From the NCBI GenBank assembly GCA_021613375.1, contig CM038702.1, forward strand, positions 28,220,349 to 28,284,348: DNA of 64,000 nucleotides, read 5' to 3'. Each line of letters begins with the position of its first letter. The first letter of the stretch is position 1. A program made the position numbers and the translations under genes. The notes under the pieces were generated by a model that saw only the letters and a program-made list of their open reading frames with translations, searched no databases and was not told the DNA's origin. Below are positions 34,931-48,180 of the stretch, piece by piece. This DNA is from Megaleporinus macrocephalus (taxonomy: Eukaryota; Chordata; Actinopteri; Characiformes; Anostomidae).

Positions 34931-37030
34931 CCATGTGGGAGTTCAAGGTTTAATGATTTCTAGTTTAATGATTTTCTATTACATATTTGTAATACAGTAT
35001 GATACACTTCATTCATGAAAATTGTCTTGCATCATTTGTTTCAGGTTGTTTAATAGAATTGTTACACTAGCTATTTATTGTTCCTATGACTAATGTTTGA
35101 CATTAAAAAAAAATGTCTGTTTACAATCTTTGTAAATTGTATGATGAATGGTATAAAAAAAATGGACCAAAATTAATTGGCAAGTAGTCTGGTTACATTC
35201 CATTAAAAGTAAAGTACTTTCTCTGTGAAGCGTAATTTTGGAGATATTAGATTTTGCTTCAGTAGCAGCAATGTATTTTGGATGCTGGCATGTTGGTCAG
35301 CAAGCATTACCCTGCGTGACAAGTCAGCATGGAATTCCTGCTGGTGAGTCAAAACATCATTGACTACAGCCTAAGTCTAGGCAGATTTTAGTCAGCTGTT
35401 ACAAATTAAAAAAGTGGTGTCAGTTCTGTCACAGTCCATTCTTATTCCGAGATGCATTTTTAACCACTAAAGTACATTAAGCAGACAGACATGTTTTGAC
35501 CCTTTTTTATACATTTTCAAGCGGATTTGATAGATACATTTGATACATTTGAATATTTCTTCACTAGGGGAGGGCTCTTTATTGTACAATAGCTACATAC
35601 AAGGTAAAATATAAGTTGTCTGTTACAAACAAAACATATGGAATGTCTCTTACAAGTTACCTAAATTCCAATTGTCCATGTTTATCTAATATGCCCAAAA
35701 AATGTTCACCATTGGCTGGGCCACAACAACCCACCCCTACACACCACATCCAACCCTCGTGCCCAGGCTCACTGCTAAATGCCTAATGCAAAACCATCAA
35801 TGATTATAGTCAATGTGGCTACTGGCTAATAAGATAATTTCCTATAATTTGCACTATGGGTAGCAAAAAGTTCCTTCTCTTTTTTGGCAGAATAATATCT
35901 ACAAACTATGAAATGTATTTGTTAGTGCAGGTGATAGAGAAACAAAAATAAGTCATCAAAAAAGTGTATAACCTGACAGCCCTGACAATAGCACTTTAAT
36001 CAGTTCTCACCTCCTCTGTGTCTGGTAGTAAGTAACAGTAGTATATAGACCACTAACGTCATGCCATCAATTTGTAGTTGGCGCTATGTTGTTATGCCCA
36101 TGTTTGGCACTCTGGGTCTAAGCTGTATTTTTAGTGGCAACAATAAATGGGATTAAAAAAAACTTTTGTTATGCTCTGTAAAAAAATAAATATGTTCAAA
36201 ACCCTATACATTTTTTTCTGTGTACATTTTTCTCTTACTAGATCCTGAAAATTACGAGGTCATTACAAAGTCAAAATATGAATATTGCTACATGTAACCC
36301 CTAATGTAAGCTAATGCTACAGTGCACTGAATTGATGTCATTAGACTGGCAGCCTCGTTAATAACCATACAAACAGCATGCTTTACCAGTGTGTTAGTTT
36401 ATTTCCATGTATCCCCACCCCCTGATAGGCTGATTTAGACTATTCAATTTTTTTTAATGCTGGAGACATTTCCTTAGAATGACTTTCTCTAGCTGCTTGT
36501 TTGCCTCATTTAAGGTGGAACAGAAAAATTCAACCAAGAAGCTGGTGGAAAAGGTGACTTCAGCTTCAAGGAGAGTTAAAAGGCTTGAAAGAATGATGAG
36601 TTTGCTCTAATGGTTTTGTAATGATACACAAACACCAATTTCAACCCAAAAACGATTTTTGTCTTGTACGGGTATTTATATAGTAATCCAAATATTGTAT
36701 CCTGCCAGTCCAAAGTGGTAATATATTTTAGTGTCATGCATCCACCCCTACACATTTCTGCTGTGCTATCCTCTCACGCAACTTGCAATGAATCCAGCAA
36801 AGTGTGTATTTATGAACCTAATGACCTACACTCTGAACAAACCTACTCAACTAATTTTAAAGAATGGGCAGTAGTATGCTAGAAGTTCCATCAGAAATTG
36901 TCTTTTGATGGGATCAGTGAAAAAAAGCTACCATAAACAAATGTTATTTGGAAAGGCACCCTTGTGTACTCTGTAATTCCCAGAAATAAGTGTGTATAAG
37001 TGTGTGCTGTACACATTGCTATGGTGCTCA
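34931..37030. other. Intergenic, nothing recognised
   Basis: Unique-looking AT-rich sequence; no gene, RNA or clear repeat. Confidence 0.5.
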
Positions 37031-37034
37031 GCTC

Positions 37035-37179
37035 ATGGATGGATGGATGGATGGATGGATGGATGGATGGATGGATGGATGGATGGATGGATGGATGGAT
37101 GGATGGATGGATGGATGGATGGATGGATGGATGGATGGATGGATGGATGGATGGATGGATGGATGGATGGATGGATGGA
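37035..37179. repeat. (GGAT)n microsatellite, about 36 copies
   Basis: Essentially perfect GGAT run. The MDGW and HPSI repeat ORFs over it are artefacts. Confidence 0.97.
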
Positions 37180-37579
37180 GATAGGTTGTGTGTGTATATT
37201 ACAGTGCTGATTCTTCTGTTTCCTGCTGACTGTAAGAGAAGATGACATATAGATGCCTAAAACATTTAAATATTAATGCAGCCCACACTGCTACATCACT
37301 CTCTCACACACACACACAAAGAGTAACTGCGTTATGTAATCACACACTGACTAGAATCTTATAACTGAGCACAGTAATAACACATTATAACCAGATTTTG
37401 TCATTTATATAAAGATGACTCTTCCTGGATGAACACACAGATCATGCTAGATAATCTGGAGGACATAGAGCAGCAGTAGACCATTTCCATGGCAACCTGA
37501 CTCTGTCCTGTTGAGTCAGAGAACTGCAAGAGGCAGACAGAAAGGCAGAGAGAGAGAGGCAGAGAGATTGTTATGTAAC

Positions 37580-37925
37580 CCCAACCAAAATCCCTAACTA
37601 AACCACTGACTTAACACCAATCCTATCCCTTAACTTAACTCCAGTTATAACACCTAACTTTAGCCTAACCATAACCCACAACTTGACTCGAATCACAACC
37701 CCAACTGTAAACACTAGCCTAATCCCAACCCTAACCCCTAAACCCCTAAACTTAACCCCAATTGTAACCATATCCAAACTGTAACCTTAACCATAACCCC
37801 AACTTAACCCCTAACTTAACACCTATACTCTAATATAACCCTAACATTAAATTTAACCTTAACCCCAACAACAAACCCTAACCCCAATCATAAACCTTAA
37901 CACTAATCCCTAATTTTTATGTCAG
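37580..37925. repeat. Degenerate CCCTAA-like (AACCCCTAACTTAACC) array
   Basis: Repeated AACCCTAACCCC, TAACCTTAACC and CTTAACCCCAATTGTAACC words in one polarity: another interstitial telomere-like degenerate array, separate from those at 2.8-4.5 kb. Confidence 0.7.
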
Positions 37926-39370
37926 CCATAACACATACATTATTTGTCCTTCTGTTGAAACTAATGTCTCATATTCTAGGTGAGAAATGTTATATGAGGA
38001 CGGAATTGACTGTGTGATTTTGGAAACTGAGGCTAAAATGCTGAGAGGGGAAGCAGAGGAGGGTGAAGGATCATGTTTCCAGTCAGCTTTACTCAGTCAA
38101 TCAGTGCTAGACAGACTAAATAGACAGACATCAGTATGAGTTCACATGCGTATGTGTGTGTAATATTGTAATCAAGGACTCTGTGGCGGCATGGCTGAGC
38201 CTCAGGCTGATAATCCTGTGGTAAAGAAAGTGCCGACTGGCGGATCACTGCTATTGTTCTCTCCACTGGTCACGTGACCATATTACTACACATAGCATTT
38301 ACTGCCACTCTGTCCTAAACTATCTGCATACTTCAGTCCTAATTACATATTACATACTTTCATTGTACTTGTTTTATGATTCAGTAATTTTATAAATTAA
38401 TCAATTATATTCTTTTACTGGTTCTTTTATTTGTATTTTCATTATTTTCTATTGCTTGAAACTTTTTAAAATTAAAAACTTTACCTCTCAAGTTTTTTGT
38501 AAATTTTACACCTCTACCTGCCCTTTTACTTGTTCTGATATTATATACATTCTATAATTTTACCTGTTCTGTATGCTGTTTAAATAGTAAGAATGTCCAT
38601 AATCAACAATTCAAAATAACAAAGTTTTCTCCATCAGGTCCACACGTTAAACATTAAAATGCTTAATAAGGTGACTGAAGTGAGCTGAATTGTTTATGAT
38701 ATATAATTATTACAACACTAACAGTAATATTTCACTGTAAGCTCTACATCAAAAACCATTTTATACAAAACTAATTTAAAACTGAAAGTAAAGCACAGTC
38801 ATGGCACTTTTACCATAGAAATATGTAATGTGAACTCAGGTGAGTCCTAGGTGAGTCTTTTATTAATTCATCTCACACACAAACACACCCACACATCGCC
38901 CTCTTATATGGAATTATCTTTAGCTTGTGAAGTGTGGAGTGTAATTAATATCTTCTCCCTTAGACAACTGTTTATTTTGTGGAGAGAGAGGGAGAATGAG
39001 AGAGAGAGAGTGTGTGTGTGTGTGTGTGTGCTGCATCAGCAGGTTTTATGCCCCACACTGAAAAACCTGCTGCAGCTTCATTCTCATTCAGTGTGGGGAT
39101 TAAAACAGCATTACAGCTGTCTGACACACACACACGAACACAATTATGAAGCCTCAGGCCAGAAACATGCAAATGCTTTGAACTACGCTATGACGCAATT
39201 CATAACACAACAAAAGCAAAAGCTGCATTCTGTGTGTTGCAGCAAGGAGGCGGTATAGTGACAGCCAAGACTGGCCAAGCTGTCCAGTTCTGCCAGCATG
39301 TTTTCTTCTGATCAATTGTCATGGCAGACCACCAGTTTCACACGCTGCAGAATGTTTTGTTGACTTGTTT
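37926..39370. other. Intergenic, with a (GA)n(GT)n microsatellite at about 38990-39030
   Basis: No gene recognised. Short GAGAGAG then TGTGTG run near 39000. Confidence 0.5.
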
Positions 39371-39374
39371 TATT

Positions 39375-40025
39375 GCTGCAACTGCTGGAATAACAGTAAA
39401 TCCAATTTATCAGGCACTCTGGTTTGTCCTCTTTTTCCTCTGGTTTGTATGTGATCTGTTTGAATTACAGTTGATCTCTTTAATAGACTCTAACTTGTCT
39501 TCTATCTAGCTGAACAGAAGTAGATTTAAACACACTCTGATCCGTCCTTCTTTTTGGAATAACAGTAGATCCTTTAATAGGCCATCTGCTGCATCTTATT
39601 GGTTCTGTAATAGCAATAAACCCTTATTACAACCACGCTGATTGGGATAGGTTGAGTTAGCAGGCATTGAGATTTGTACACTGTTTGCTAGAAGAGCAGA
39701 AAATTCTGCTGACGTGCTCTGATTTGTTCTCTTTTTTATTTGGTGTAACTTTAGCTCTTGACACTGATTTGTCCTTTATCAGTCGGAAGAACAGAAGATC
39801 CCATTTATAGATGCTCTAATTTGGCATCTGTTTCTCTTGGAATAATGGTGTATCCTGTAAGCAGACAGCCTGATTTCTTCTCTTCCACTTGAAATAAAAT
39901 TAGATCCCATTTATATTCACCCTGAATTCTCCTCTTTTCTATAGGAATAACAGTTGAACCTATTAACAGATGCACTGATTTGTCCCCTTTCTGCTGTAAT
40001 AACAGCAGATCCTATGATTGGTCTC
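39375..40025. repeat. Old minisatellite of roughly 60-65 bp units
   Basis: Recurring words GGAATAACAGTAGATCC, CACTCTGATTTGTCCTC and TTAATAGAC about every 60-65 bases, roughly ten strongly diverged copies. Confidence 0.65.
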
Positions 40026-40339
40026 GAATACTAGTATTTTAACCATTACAGTGCCATTAAAACACACGGTGAGTAATACGCACGCCTCTGAGTGTTCTAG
40101 AATCTAATTCGACACTCCCGCTGGGAATAGATGATACTCCCCGACTTCACTTTATTTTTACCGAGCCTCAGAGCTGATGATAAAGAGATACAGCAGAGAT
40201 TAATCCATCCTAAACGTAGTTTACTTGCTTTTGAGTAGCTACTATTTACAGTGAAATGACCAAATACAATGGGGGGCGTGGGGGAAACTCAAGAATGATG
40301 TACTAAGAGCATCTGTACTAAGTACTAGCTGTACTTTTG

Positions 40340-40566
40340 CTGTTTCTAAAGCTTTTACCATCCAGATATTCTCTTAGCTTTTATTTAGAATTTAACTTGT
40401 TAAATTGTAAATACTTTTGATCACAGGAGGATGAGTCTTGAGGGAGTTTTTCTTCCCACCATCACCTCTGGCTTGCTCACTGGGGGATACATGTTGTAAC
40501 TGTATGTTTTCAATACATTTCAGTAAAGTTGCTTTGTGACAACACTGCTGTAAAAAGCGTTATATT
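40340..40566 (+). mobile_element. L2-type LINE 3' tail fragment
   Basis: Matches the 3' untranslated part of the element at 1-1602: GGCTTGCTCACTGGGGGATA, CATGTTGTAACTG and GTTGCTTTGTGACAACA followed by AAAAAGCGTTATA. Heavily 5' truncated. Confidence 0.75.
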
Positions 40567-40689
40567 ATTCAGCTTTTTGTTCTATCTCAAAATGATGTCC
40601 AGGCACAAGAATATCTGCAGTGTCCTTTAAGGTGGGATGAAAGAAGCTGGCAAAAACAACAAATCTTACCTTTGTCGGATTTGTTCTTG

Positions 40690-40985
40690 GTGCAGGTAGT
40701 GCAGTTTATGTTGTCTCAACAAGGTTGTCACAACATCATTAATGCTGTATTATTTCTACCTGTTAGCAGTTTAGTAAAATGCAGTTTCATGCAGATCTAA
40801 TGGAACTTAAGAAGGATTCTAGGTTGTGACAACATTGTTGGGACACAACCTCCTAGAATCCTGTTTATTAGAATCCTGAAATTATATTTCAATGCATTGT
40901 GAGCATCAAAACAATAGGCTGTCACAACACAACCTTAGTTTACAAGAATGTGGCAATAATGTTTGGTTTGTCTATGTAACAGAAT
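40690..40985. mobile_element. MITE-like element, GTTGTGACAACGTTGT family, copy 4, rearranged
   Basis: Contains CAACAAGGTTGTCACAAC, CCTGTTAGCAG, CATGCAGATCTAATGGAAC and GAATCCTAGG-related words in order; the end is diverged. Confidence 0.55.
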
Positions 40986-42194
40986 ATGAATGCCTAACAC
41001 AAATGTGAGTCACTTTTTTGCAGCAGTGTTTCTGAACATAGTGTCGCCCCTAATCAGTTCACTATGCAGCAAATGCTATTTAGTGAATGAGTTAACCAGT
41101 AACCTTTCTGAACACAGTTACACTCGTCTCCATCAGAATGTCCTCCCAGCAAGTTACAGTGAAAAAACATTGAGTCTCTAAAATTGCTTACCATTCATGA
41201 AAACTTATAGGATGCATAGAAGTATGTGTGCAGTGAATGTTATAAGATTTAAAACGGACATATTAATTTACGTACATAAATAGAATATAAATAAGCCTTT
41301 TGAGTCACTGCCCCCCGACTCCCAAACGTGTTGTAGTCAAAGAATCTATTCTTTTGGAATCAACTCCTAGTAACTAATGGTGCATTCAGAAGAATATTAC
41401 ATGTTTAGTGCTTTGTTTGTCTGGGGACACAGAACCTGTTAAACAGCCCAAAGTTAAGCACCCAGGCTCATTTATAACTTGATTTTCATCTGCAGTCCCT
41501 CAGCCAGTAAGATAAACCAGGATTTTTTGCATTAGCCAGATAATTAAAGGCTAAACCTAAGTCTGTCTGACAGAATAAGAAATTCTATTTAGAATGAGCC
41601 CAATGTCTAACAGTAACACTGTTTACATGTTTGCTAGATTAATTGAATAAATAGAAATTCTACGTGCTGTATTTTATTTTATGGTGAAATAATCAACATA
41701 CACCAAAATAAACACTTTTCCTTGTCACTGTCTAGGGAAAGTGTGCCTCCCTTCAGTTTTTACCCAGTTCACTCTCTCTCTTTCTCACACAACCCAGATT
41801 TTAGAGTCTGTGGGTCATGTGGTTACTGTGGTTATTTTGTCTGTGGAATATCCTCCGGTATCTCACAGTAAAGAGAGAGACGGTTACTTAGCAACAGTGG
41901 GATGGGTGACATTCATATGAGCCACATATGGCTGGTATATTGCATGTTTTGCAATATACTTCTGTGACACATCAACCTTCATGTCCGCAGGACAGTAGCA
42001 TCTACAGCACTGACTGAGACTTCAGTCCAAATGTCCAAAAAACGACTCAGTTGTCATTCTACCAATTTCCTTATAGTCAGTAAGAGAAGAGAAAACGGCT
42101 GTAGTTGATGAGGTTAGTTACAATTTTTAAACGAATGAAGAAAAACAAAGTCTGATGCCAGTGGACTCTAATGCTAGAGAGCTTACGTTACCAC

Positions 42195-42395
42195 ACACTG
42201 TCAGCACATGGTCAGAACCTCCTAGAATGCCTTATATGTTCTATTGCATCTGTATGTGACTTCGCTGCCAGGTTTTTTTAATACCATAAACAAGTAGTTA
42301 CTAGTAGTTACATTGTGACAATGTTGTAACAACCTTGTAGCATATTGTAAGAAAATTAAAACATTGGGACAAGATTGTGTGTTTGCTGAAATAGT
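42195..42395. mobile_element. MITE-like element, GTTGTGACAACGTTGT family, copy 5, 5'-deleted
   Basis: CAGAACCTCCTAGAATGCC, TTGTGACAATGTTGTAAC and GACAAGATTGTGTGTTTGCTG match the right half of the 32830-33165 element. Confidence 0.6.
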
Positions 42396-42469
42396 GTGTT
42401 TTCTTGTTAAGAAGCATCTTTATGTTTCAGTTGAAAGGCCTGTCTGTCAAACAAGGGCTGACGAAGATA

Positions 42470-42690
42470 GCTGGATAGCTAGCTTAAGTGGAGCTAACAT
42501 TAGCTATCTGGCTAAGGCTAGCTATCTTTGCTTTAGCTGGGAAGCACATAAAACAGCTAACAACTGGAATATTAAAATATGGGTTTAAAGCCAAAAACAT
42601 CATATAAAACGCAGATCTAATATCCAGGAGATTTACAATGAGCCAGTTTAGTTTTTGCCAGTGGGTGCTAACGTTAGCTAACTGGCTAAC
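42470..42690. repeat. Degenerate GCTAACGTTAGCTA-type short repeats
   Basis: Several GCTAGCT / GCTAACATTAGCTA words, two small clusters. Confidence 0.4.
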
Positions 42691-43387
42691 ATTATAGTTC
42701 CCTGCAATTGTAACTCACCTAATCAATTACAACCACGTCCTCTTCACTTTCTCCTCACAGGAAAAATGCTAGAATGACAATTGAGTAGTTTTTAGACTCC
42801 AAGAGAAACAGCAATGGAGCAGGCCGAAAAGACAGAATCTCAGTGGCATGGTAGACTTAGACCCAGATGGGTTGAAGCTGAAAGAATTTACATAAACATC
42901 TCATTGGAGTTGGAATTGAAGGACAACTTAGGCATCAACAATTAAAAAAAAACAACTTACCCTTTATTTGTACTATTTTCTGTTACGTATTTATAATAAA
43001 CCATCAAATAATTTGAGGCGTCCAACACGGACATCAAACGATATTTTGTTTGTTGTATGCTGTGCTTTGTGCAACCCTATTACCAAAACTCTGAAAAAAG
43101 CAGATTTTAAAATGTTGTTTCATAAATCTGTTATTGATAAAGAAAAAACGTCACATTGTTTATTAATCATTTCTTTTTTGATAACAATTGACATAAATAT
43201 GAGCAATTTTTTAAATCTGTTTTGCTCAACTTTAATTTTCACACAATTCTTTTTACAAATTTTGTTATTTATTTTCAAATATTTGCTCAAAAACATTATG
43301 CATATAATCACTCAAATTATTTAAAGAACAATGGCTTAAACACATGTTGAGAATTATCTTCATAAAAAATAAACAGCATTGAAATTA

Positions 43388-43585
43388 GGGTAACAGGGTT
43401 GCGCAAAGTAACAGGGTTGAATGAATACATTACTGCTGACTGTAGATAATGAGATAAATGTATCAAACAAAACTACAGGATCACTGAATTATTATTTAAT
43501 AATGTTTTATATAAGCTTTGCAAAGGCGCATCAACAGGTGGAACAGGGTTGAGTAGTAACAGAATACACGTGACAGGGTTAAATA
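43388..43585. repeat. Dispersed AACAGGGTTGA motif cluster
   Basis: The word AACAGGGTTG (or ACAGGGTTAA) occurs four times within 200 bases at irregular spacing. Confidence 0.45.
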
Positions 43586-43589
43586 ATCA

Positions 43590-45780
43590 AGATACGAAAA
43601 AGAGGTATGTATATTTGGTTACAGTTATATTAACAAAGACAGTACAGATTACAGGTACATTATAAAATCAGGATTACATCAAAGCCACATACAATCTATG
43701 GAAAATGTAGTTTTGTTTTACATTTAAAAAAAAATGTTTGATTAATGTGTTTGCATATTGCCTGAATCTACAGTAGCAGACTGATATAACAATGACCTCA
43801 GTTTTTTAGTGTTTGTTGCTCCATAACAGTTAATCAGATATTAATGTAAATGTTGTGAACGTTAACCAGCCAGATTTAGGCTTTAATACTTAACTAACTG
43901 TTAACTAACTTTTAAATATTAATTAACTTCAGTTCTGAAACATGAAAAGAGAGTGAAGTCTTGTGAGCAGTAGAGTTTCGTGTTTGCATAAATTATTTCT
44001 TTCTGTACAGGCATTTGGGATGATAGATGTAAACTGCTGATGTGTGCAAATTGTCATTATTTGTAATTTAATCAGCTCCCATTTAGTATTCATGTGAAAT
44101 CAGGTCTTTGTAAACTTGAGGAACATGTTTGTGTGTCTGCTGAAACTGCAGAGGGTTTAGGAAGCGTCTACCAATGACATAACAAACATGATCAACAAAG
44201 TTAAACATGAAGTCATATGAGCAGCATAGCCTTTTAACAGACACTAATGATATCAGTCAGAGTTATAGGAATGGCCTCTATTTACAAGTATTGTTAATAA
44301 ACATGACACCATTTTTGAGGTTTGAGGCACAATTTGAGCTATTCTGTATTTTCTTAAACAGATACTGATTCTTGAATGGAAGTACAAATAACACATACTG
44401 TATAATGTGTTTTTTCTTGTTGAAACATTCTGCTTGTAATGTTTTTGGTCTTTGTTTAGTTATATGCCTTTAAGACAAGCAATCCAAGGGTAGAGGACCG
44501 TAATCTGATTACTTTACTATAATATAGTAATCCTTTAGATTAGATACAGTAATATTTTAACAAGTTATCAGTGAATCTGTAACTAAATACATTTTACCCA
44601 CCTTACATTTTACATTTTAAGACCACAAACTGGATCTGATCAATTTTTTAAATACACAAACATAAATAGTCTTATTATAGTTGTCTGACAACCTGGCATT
44701 AAACTAACATTCTCTGTATTTTCTTCTCTGTAGAAATCAATTTAAACTTGTCTTTGACCTTTTTTTCAACACAATTAAGATAATTTCCTGTTAATAATTA
44801 AATATAGTTCGATCCAGGTAGTTGTTCCAACATTAACATGCTTACAAGTCAGCTGCCTGGTGGCAATAAAAAAGCAAATAATACTCTTAAAAATAAGATA
44901 ATACATTTTAAACATGTAGATTATGCTAAATTATGCATGACGCATATTTAAACAAAATCATACCAATTTTTTTTTTATATTGGATATAAAGGATGGTTAT
45001 TAACAAGGTAACACAGGATAAAAAGCCATTTAAGGAGGCTTGAGAGCTATTTGGTATTTTAAAAAATAATCTGCATATATATTTTCTACAACTACATTAT
45101 AATTTACCTTATGTCTCAGAACAAGTATAATCGAAAGGCTTATTTATATTCTATTTACGTACGTAAACCTTGTAATAACCCTGTAACAGCTACAAAACAA
45201 ATACACACATACAAGTTGTTATCCAATAGACATGCTAATGTGTTTTTAACACTCCTTTATCTATCAACATGAACTAATGTCCTACATTAGCAGTGCTTTA
45301 AAACTATAGCAGCCAGCTCAAAGTTAGAATGTTCAGTTTTTTTACTGTGATTTAAATTGCTCAGTCTGGTTTTACCCAAAATAAATATAAATGACACACA
45401 CACCTCTTCATTCTACAGCCAAAATGCCAAACATGCCTACTTCTAAATCAGAGCACATAAGCATGTGTGTTATTTAACAATAACGCTTTGTCAGCCTTGA
45501 TCAAACACCAGTAACTTATTGTACGTTCTGAACCAGAGCCTGAAATACATATAAGTCTGACAGTCTACTGTTACATTTACACATCTACTTCTCATGGGTC
45601 CAAAATACAGCTTATGTTATGTAAGCTGGAGTGCAAGAAATACAAAAGAATAGAATACCACTGTAATTAAAGCTATATCAGGGCCCAAACCACTGTGGAC
45701 AAACATAACACATTTAACAATAAGTGCATTATTAGTTCCCATCTTCCCCCATCTTCTGAAGTCGTCTTCTTTACCTATAC
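43590..45780. other. Very AT-rich intergenic DNA, nothing recognised
   Basis: No gene, RNA or clear repeat on either strand. Confidence 0.5.
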
Positions 45781-45784
45781 ACTA

Positions 45785-46435
45785 GAGCTAATGTAGCTAA
45801 AACATTTACATAACTAAATTTATAAACTCCATAAATTAAACTTTACCTAATTAATCCTCAAAATGTAAAATACAAACTTAAAGCACATAAATTATACTTT
45901 GATAAAATAAATCTCACAAACAAAACTTTACCAAACTGAAACCTAAAACTAAACTTTACCAAACCAAGCAAATATTGTACCTAATTATTTCCATTATCTA
46001 AACTTTACACCCAAACTGAACCACACACTAAAAAAAAAACCTAAAAATTCCACAATATAGACTAAACCAGTAAATTATATAAACTTTACCAAACTAAACC
46101 ATAAACTAATGTTTACCACACTAAACCCTACAAACTAAACCAAAACCAATCTAAAAAGCATAAAATAAACTTTATCAAACTAAACTGTTTGAAACTAGAC
46201 TCGGACCAACTAACCTCTAGCAAACAAATTCTACAAACTCTGCAAACTAACCCTTTCCAAACTAAACCCCACAAACTCAACATTAAATTTAAATTTACCA
46301 AACCAAACCCTATAAACCCCAATTTGTACCAAACTACAGTCCTCAAATGAAAGCAAACTAATTTTAACTTTAACAAACTTTAACAAGCCACAAGAAAGAA
46401 ACATACAAGCAGAACAAATCTCTGGAAACTAAACT
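45785..46435. repeat. Degenerate AAACTTTACCAAACTAAACC array
   Basis: The words AAACTTTACC, CAAACTAAACC and CCTATAAAC recur throughout in one polarity, unit roughly 20 bp and poorly conserved. Confidence 0.6.
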
Positions 46436-46661
46436 ACTCTAAAATAATTTCCAAAGGACAGAGTCTCCTAGTGACCACACTGCTGACTGAGTCTAGTGCA
46501 TGACAGCAGATTTTACAGTAGATTTTCCCAGTCATGTGGAAAGCTGCATCCCAAAACACAGAACTACAATAAAACCTGATTTGATCCATTTGTCAGAAAT
46601 TTGCTTAAAACCTCCCCAAACATACACACATAGAAGAGGGAGATCTGGATAGTTGTCACCC

Positions 46662-46667
46662 TTTATT
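46662..46667 (-). terminator. osbpl8: Candidate osbpl8 poly(A) signal
   Basis: Minus-strand AATAAA about 2.8 kb past the osbpl8 stop codon; this matches the long 3' UTR known for the gene. An AATAAA also overlaps the stop codon itself (AAATAAAC). The true site is not decidable from sequence. Confidence 0.35.
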
Positions 46668-46814
46668 GAACTGGTGATATGTTACATGTGATAAACGTAC
46701 AGAAAGTTACTTCGGTTATACAAATAATGATCCAATGATAATGCAGAACAGAGAACAAAAATTAAAACATCAAAAACACAGAAAAAAAACTGAAGTAGCA
46801 CTGAATGACAACAG

Positions 46815-46817
<3 letters not shown>

Positions 46818-46875
<58 letters not shown>
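46818..46875. repeat. (TC)n(AC)n compound microsatellite
   Basis: About 16 TC then about 12 AC units, within the inferred osbpl8 3' UTR. Confidence 0.95.
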
Positions 46876-46882
<7 letters not shown>

Positions 46883-47434
46883 ACTGGATAATCCCAGTTT
46901 CAGGGCCTTGATTAAGAAAGAGGGCGAGAGAGAGGAACAAGGTATATATACAGTACTGTGAGGTTTTAGGGACATTTATGGTCATCTATCTGGGCAGTAA
47001 GTGATCATATGCACATAAAAAACACTCAAGTTAGTATAAAAGTAAATTATATTAATACTATGAATAGTGATTTTCAAACTGTATTCTTCTAATCAGCTTA
47101 TCAATAATTATACTCAAAACAACACATTCTGACTACTTTGTATTTACTCTTATTTTATGTAGTCACTTGTAACCACAGTAGCCATAAAATGCAATATTAC
47201 ATTTCAATGCTAACGAAGTACATTTTCTATGAAAATGTAAACGAACAACAAAAACAGTGCAAACTGGATTTTTTATGTCATTTTGTCATTTATGTTATTG
47301 CGGTGAGAATGGTGTCAGAGTTAGTCTTTACTCCATCAACAGAATTTTGGGGAAATAATATTAAAGTTACCAATTAAGATGCAGGAAAATCCTATTTAGT
47401 TAACCTTTGGACAATACTGTTATATACTGTAATG

Positions 47435-47535
<101 letters not shown>

Positions 47536-47582
47536 CATACATACACACACACACACAACACAAATTTGTAACGTCCTTGTAA

Positions 47583-48180
47583 CTATACTCATTATCCATT
47601 TTATCAGGTACACTCACTGTATAGGTGCACTTAGTTCTACAATTGCAGACTGCAGGCTGACTTTTTTTATGTATACTTCCCCTTTCACCCTGTTTCTTAG
47701 TCACCAGGATCCCCACAGGACCACCACAGAGCATGTATTGTTTGGGTGGTGGATCAGCCCTGCACTGACAAAGTATTCTGTGTTAGTGTGTGCTGTGCTG
47801 GTGTTAAACACTGTGTCCACCCACACTTTACCTTATTGATCCACCTTGTAAAGTTTGTGTTGGTCATCCTCTAGTCCTTCATCAGTGACCAGAGGATGCT
47901 GCCCACAGGAAACCATTGGCTGGGTACTTTTGTCTAGTGGACTATTCTCAGACCAGCAGTGACACAGAGGTGTTTAAAAAAAAACTTTAGCAGCACTGCT
48001 GTGTCTGATCCACTCATATAAGCACGGCACAGACAAACACTCTAATACACTAATACCTGATCTGTGGTGGTCCCTTGGAGGTCCTGACCATTTAAGAACA
48101 GGGTAAAAAAGGGCTAACATAGTATACAGTGAAACAGATTTAATTGTAGCTCTACAGTGCTCCTATATCAAAGTGTTGCT
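47583..48180. mobile_element. Long inverted-repeat (foldback) element, second copy
   Basis: Same family as 23752-24333. The left arm has TCTACAATTGCAGACTGCAG, CACCCTGTTTCTTAG and CAGGACCACCACAGAGCATG. The right arm has CTGATCTGTGGTGGTCCCTTG, AAGAACAGGGTAAA and TTAATTGTAGCTC, which are their reverse complements. The two inner GTGTTAGTGTG... / ...CACTCTAATACAC parts also pair. Confidence 0.65.

Noticed and set aside
37000..37248. MDGW / HPSI repeat ORFs at the GGAT arrays (also 56584-56919)
   Set aside because: Translation of tetranucleotide repeats; no protein signal.
42968..43324. 118-codon + strand ORF
   Set aside because: AT-rich, Phe/Ile/Leu-biased composition typical of random frames in such DNA; no start context or splice support.
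31700..46600. A bbs10 gene between nap1l1 and osbpl8
   Set aside because: No ORF of suitable size or motif on either strand in the interval.
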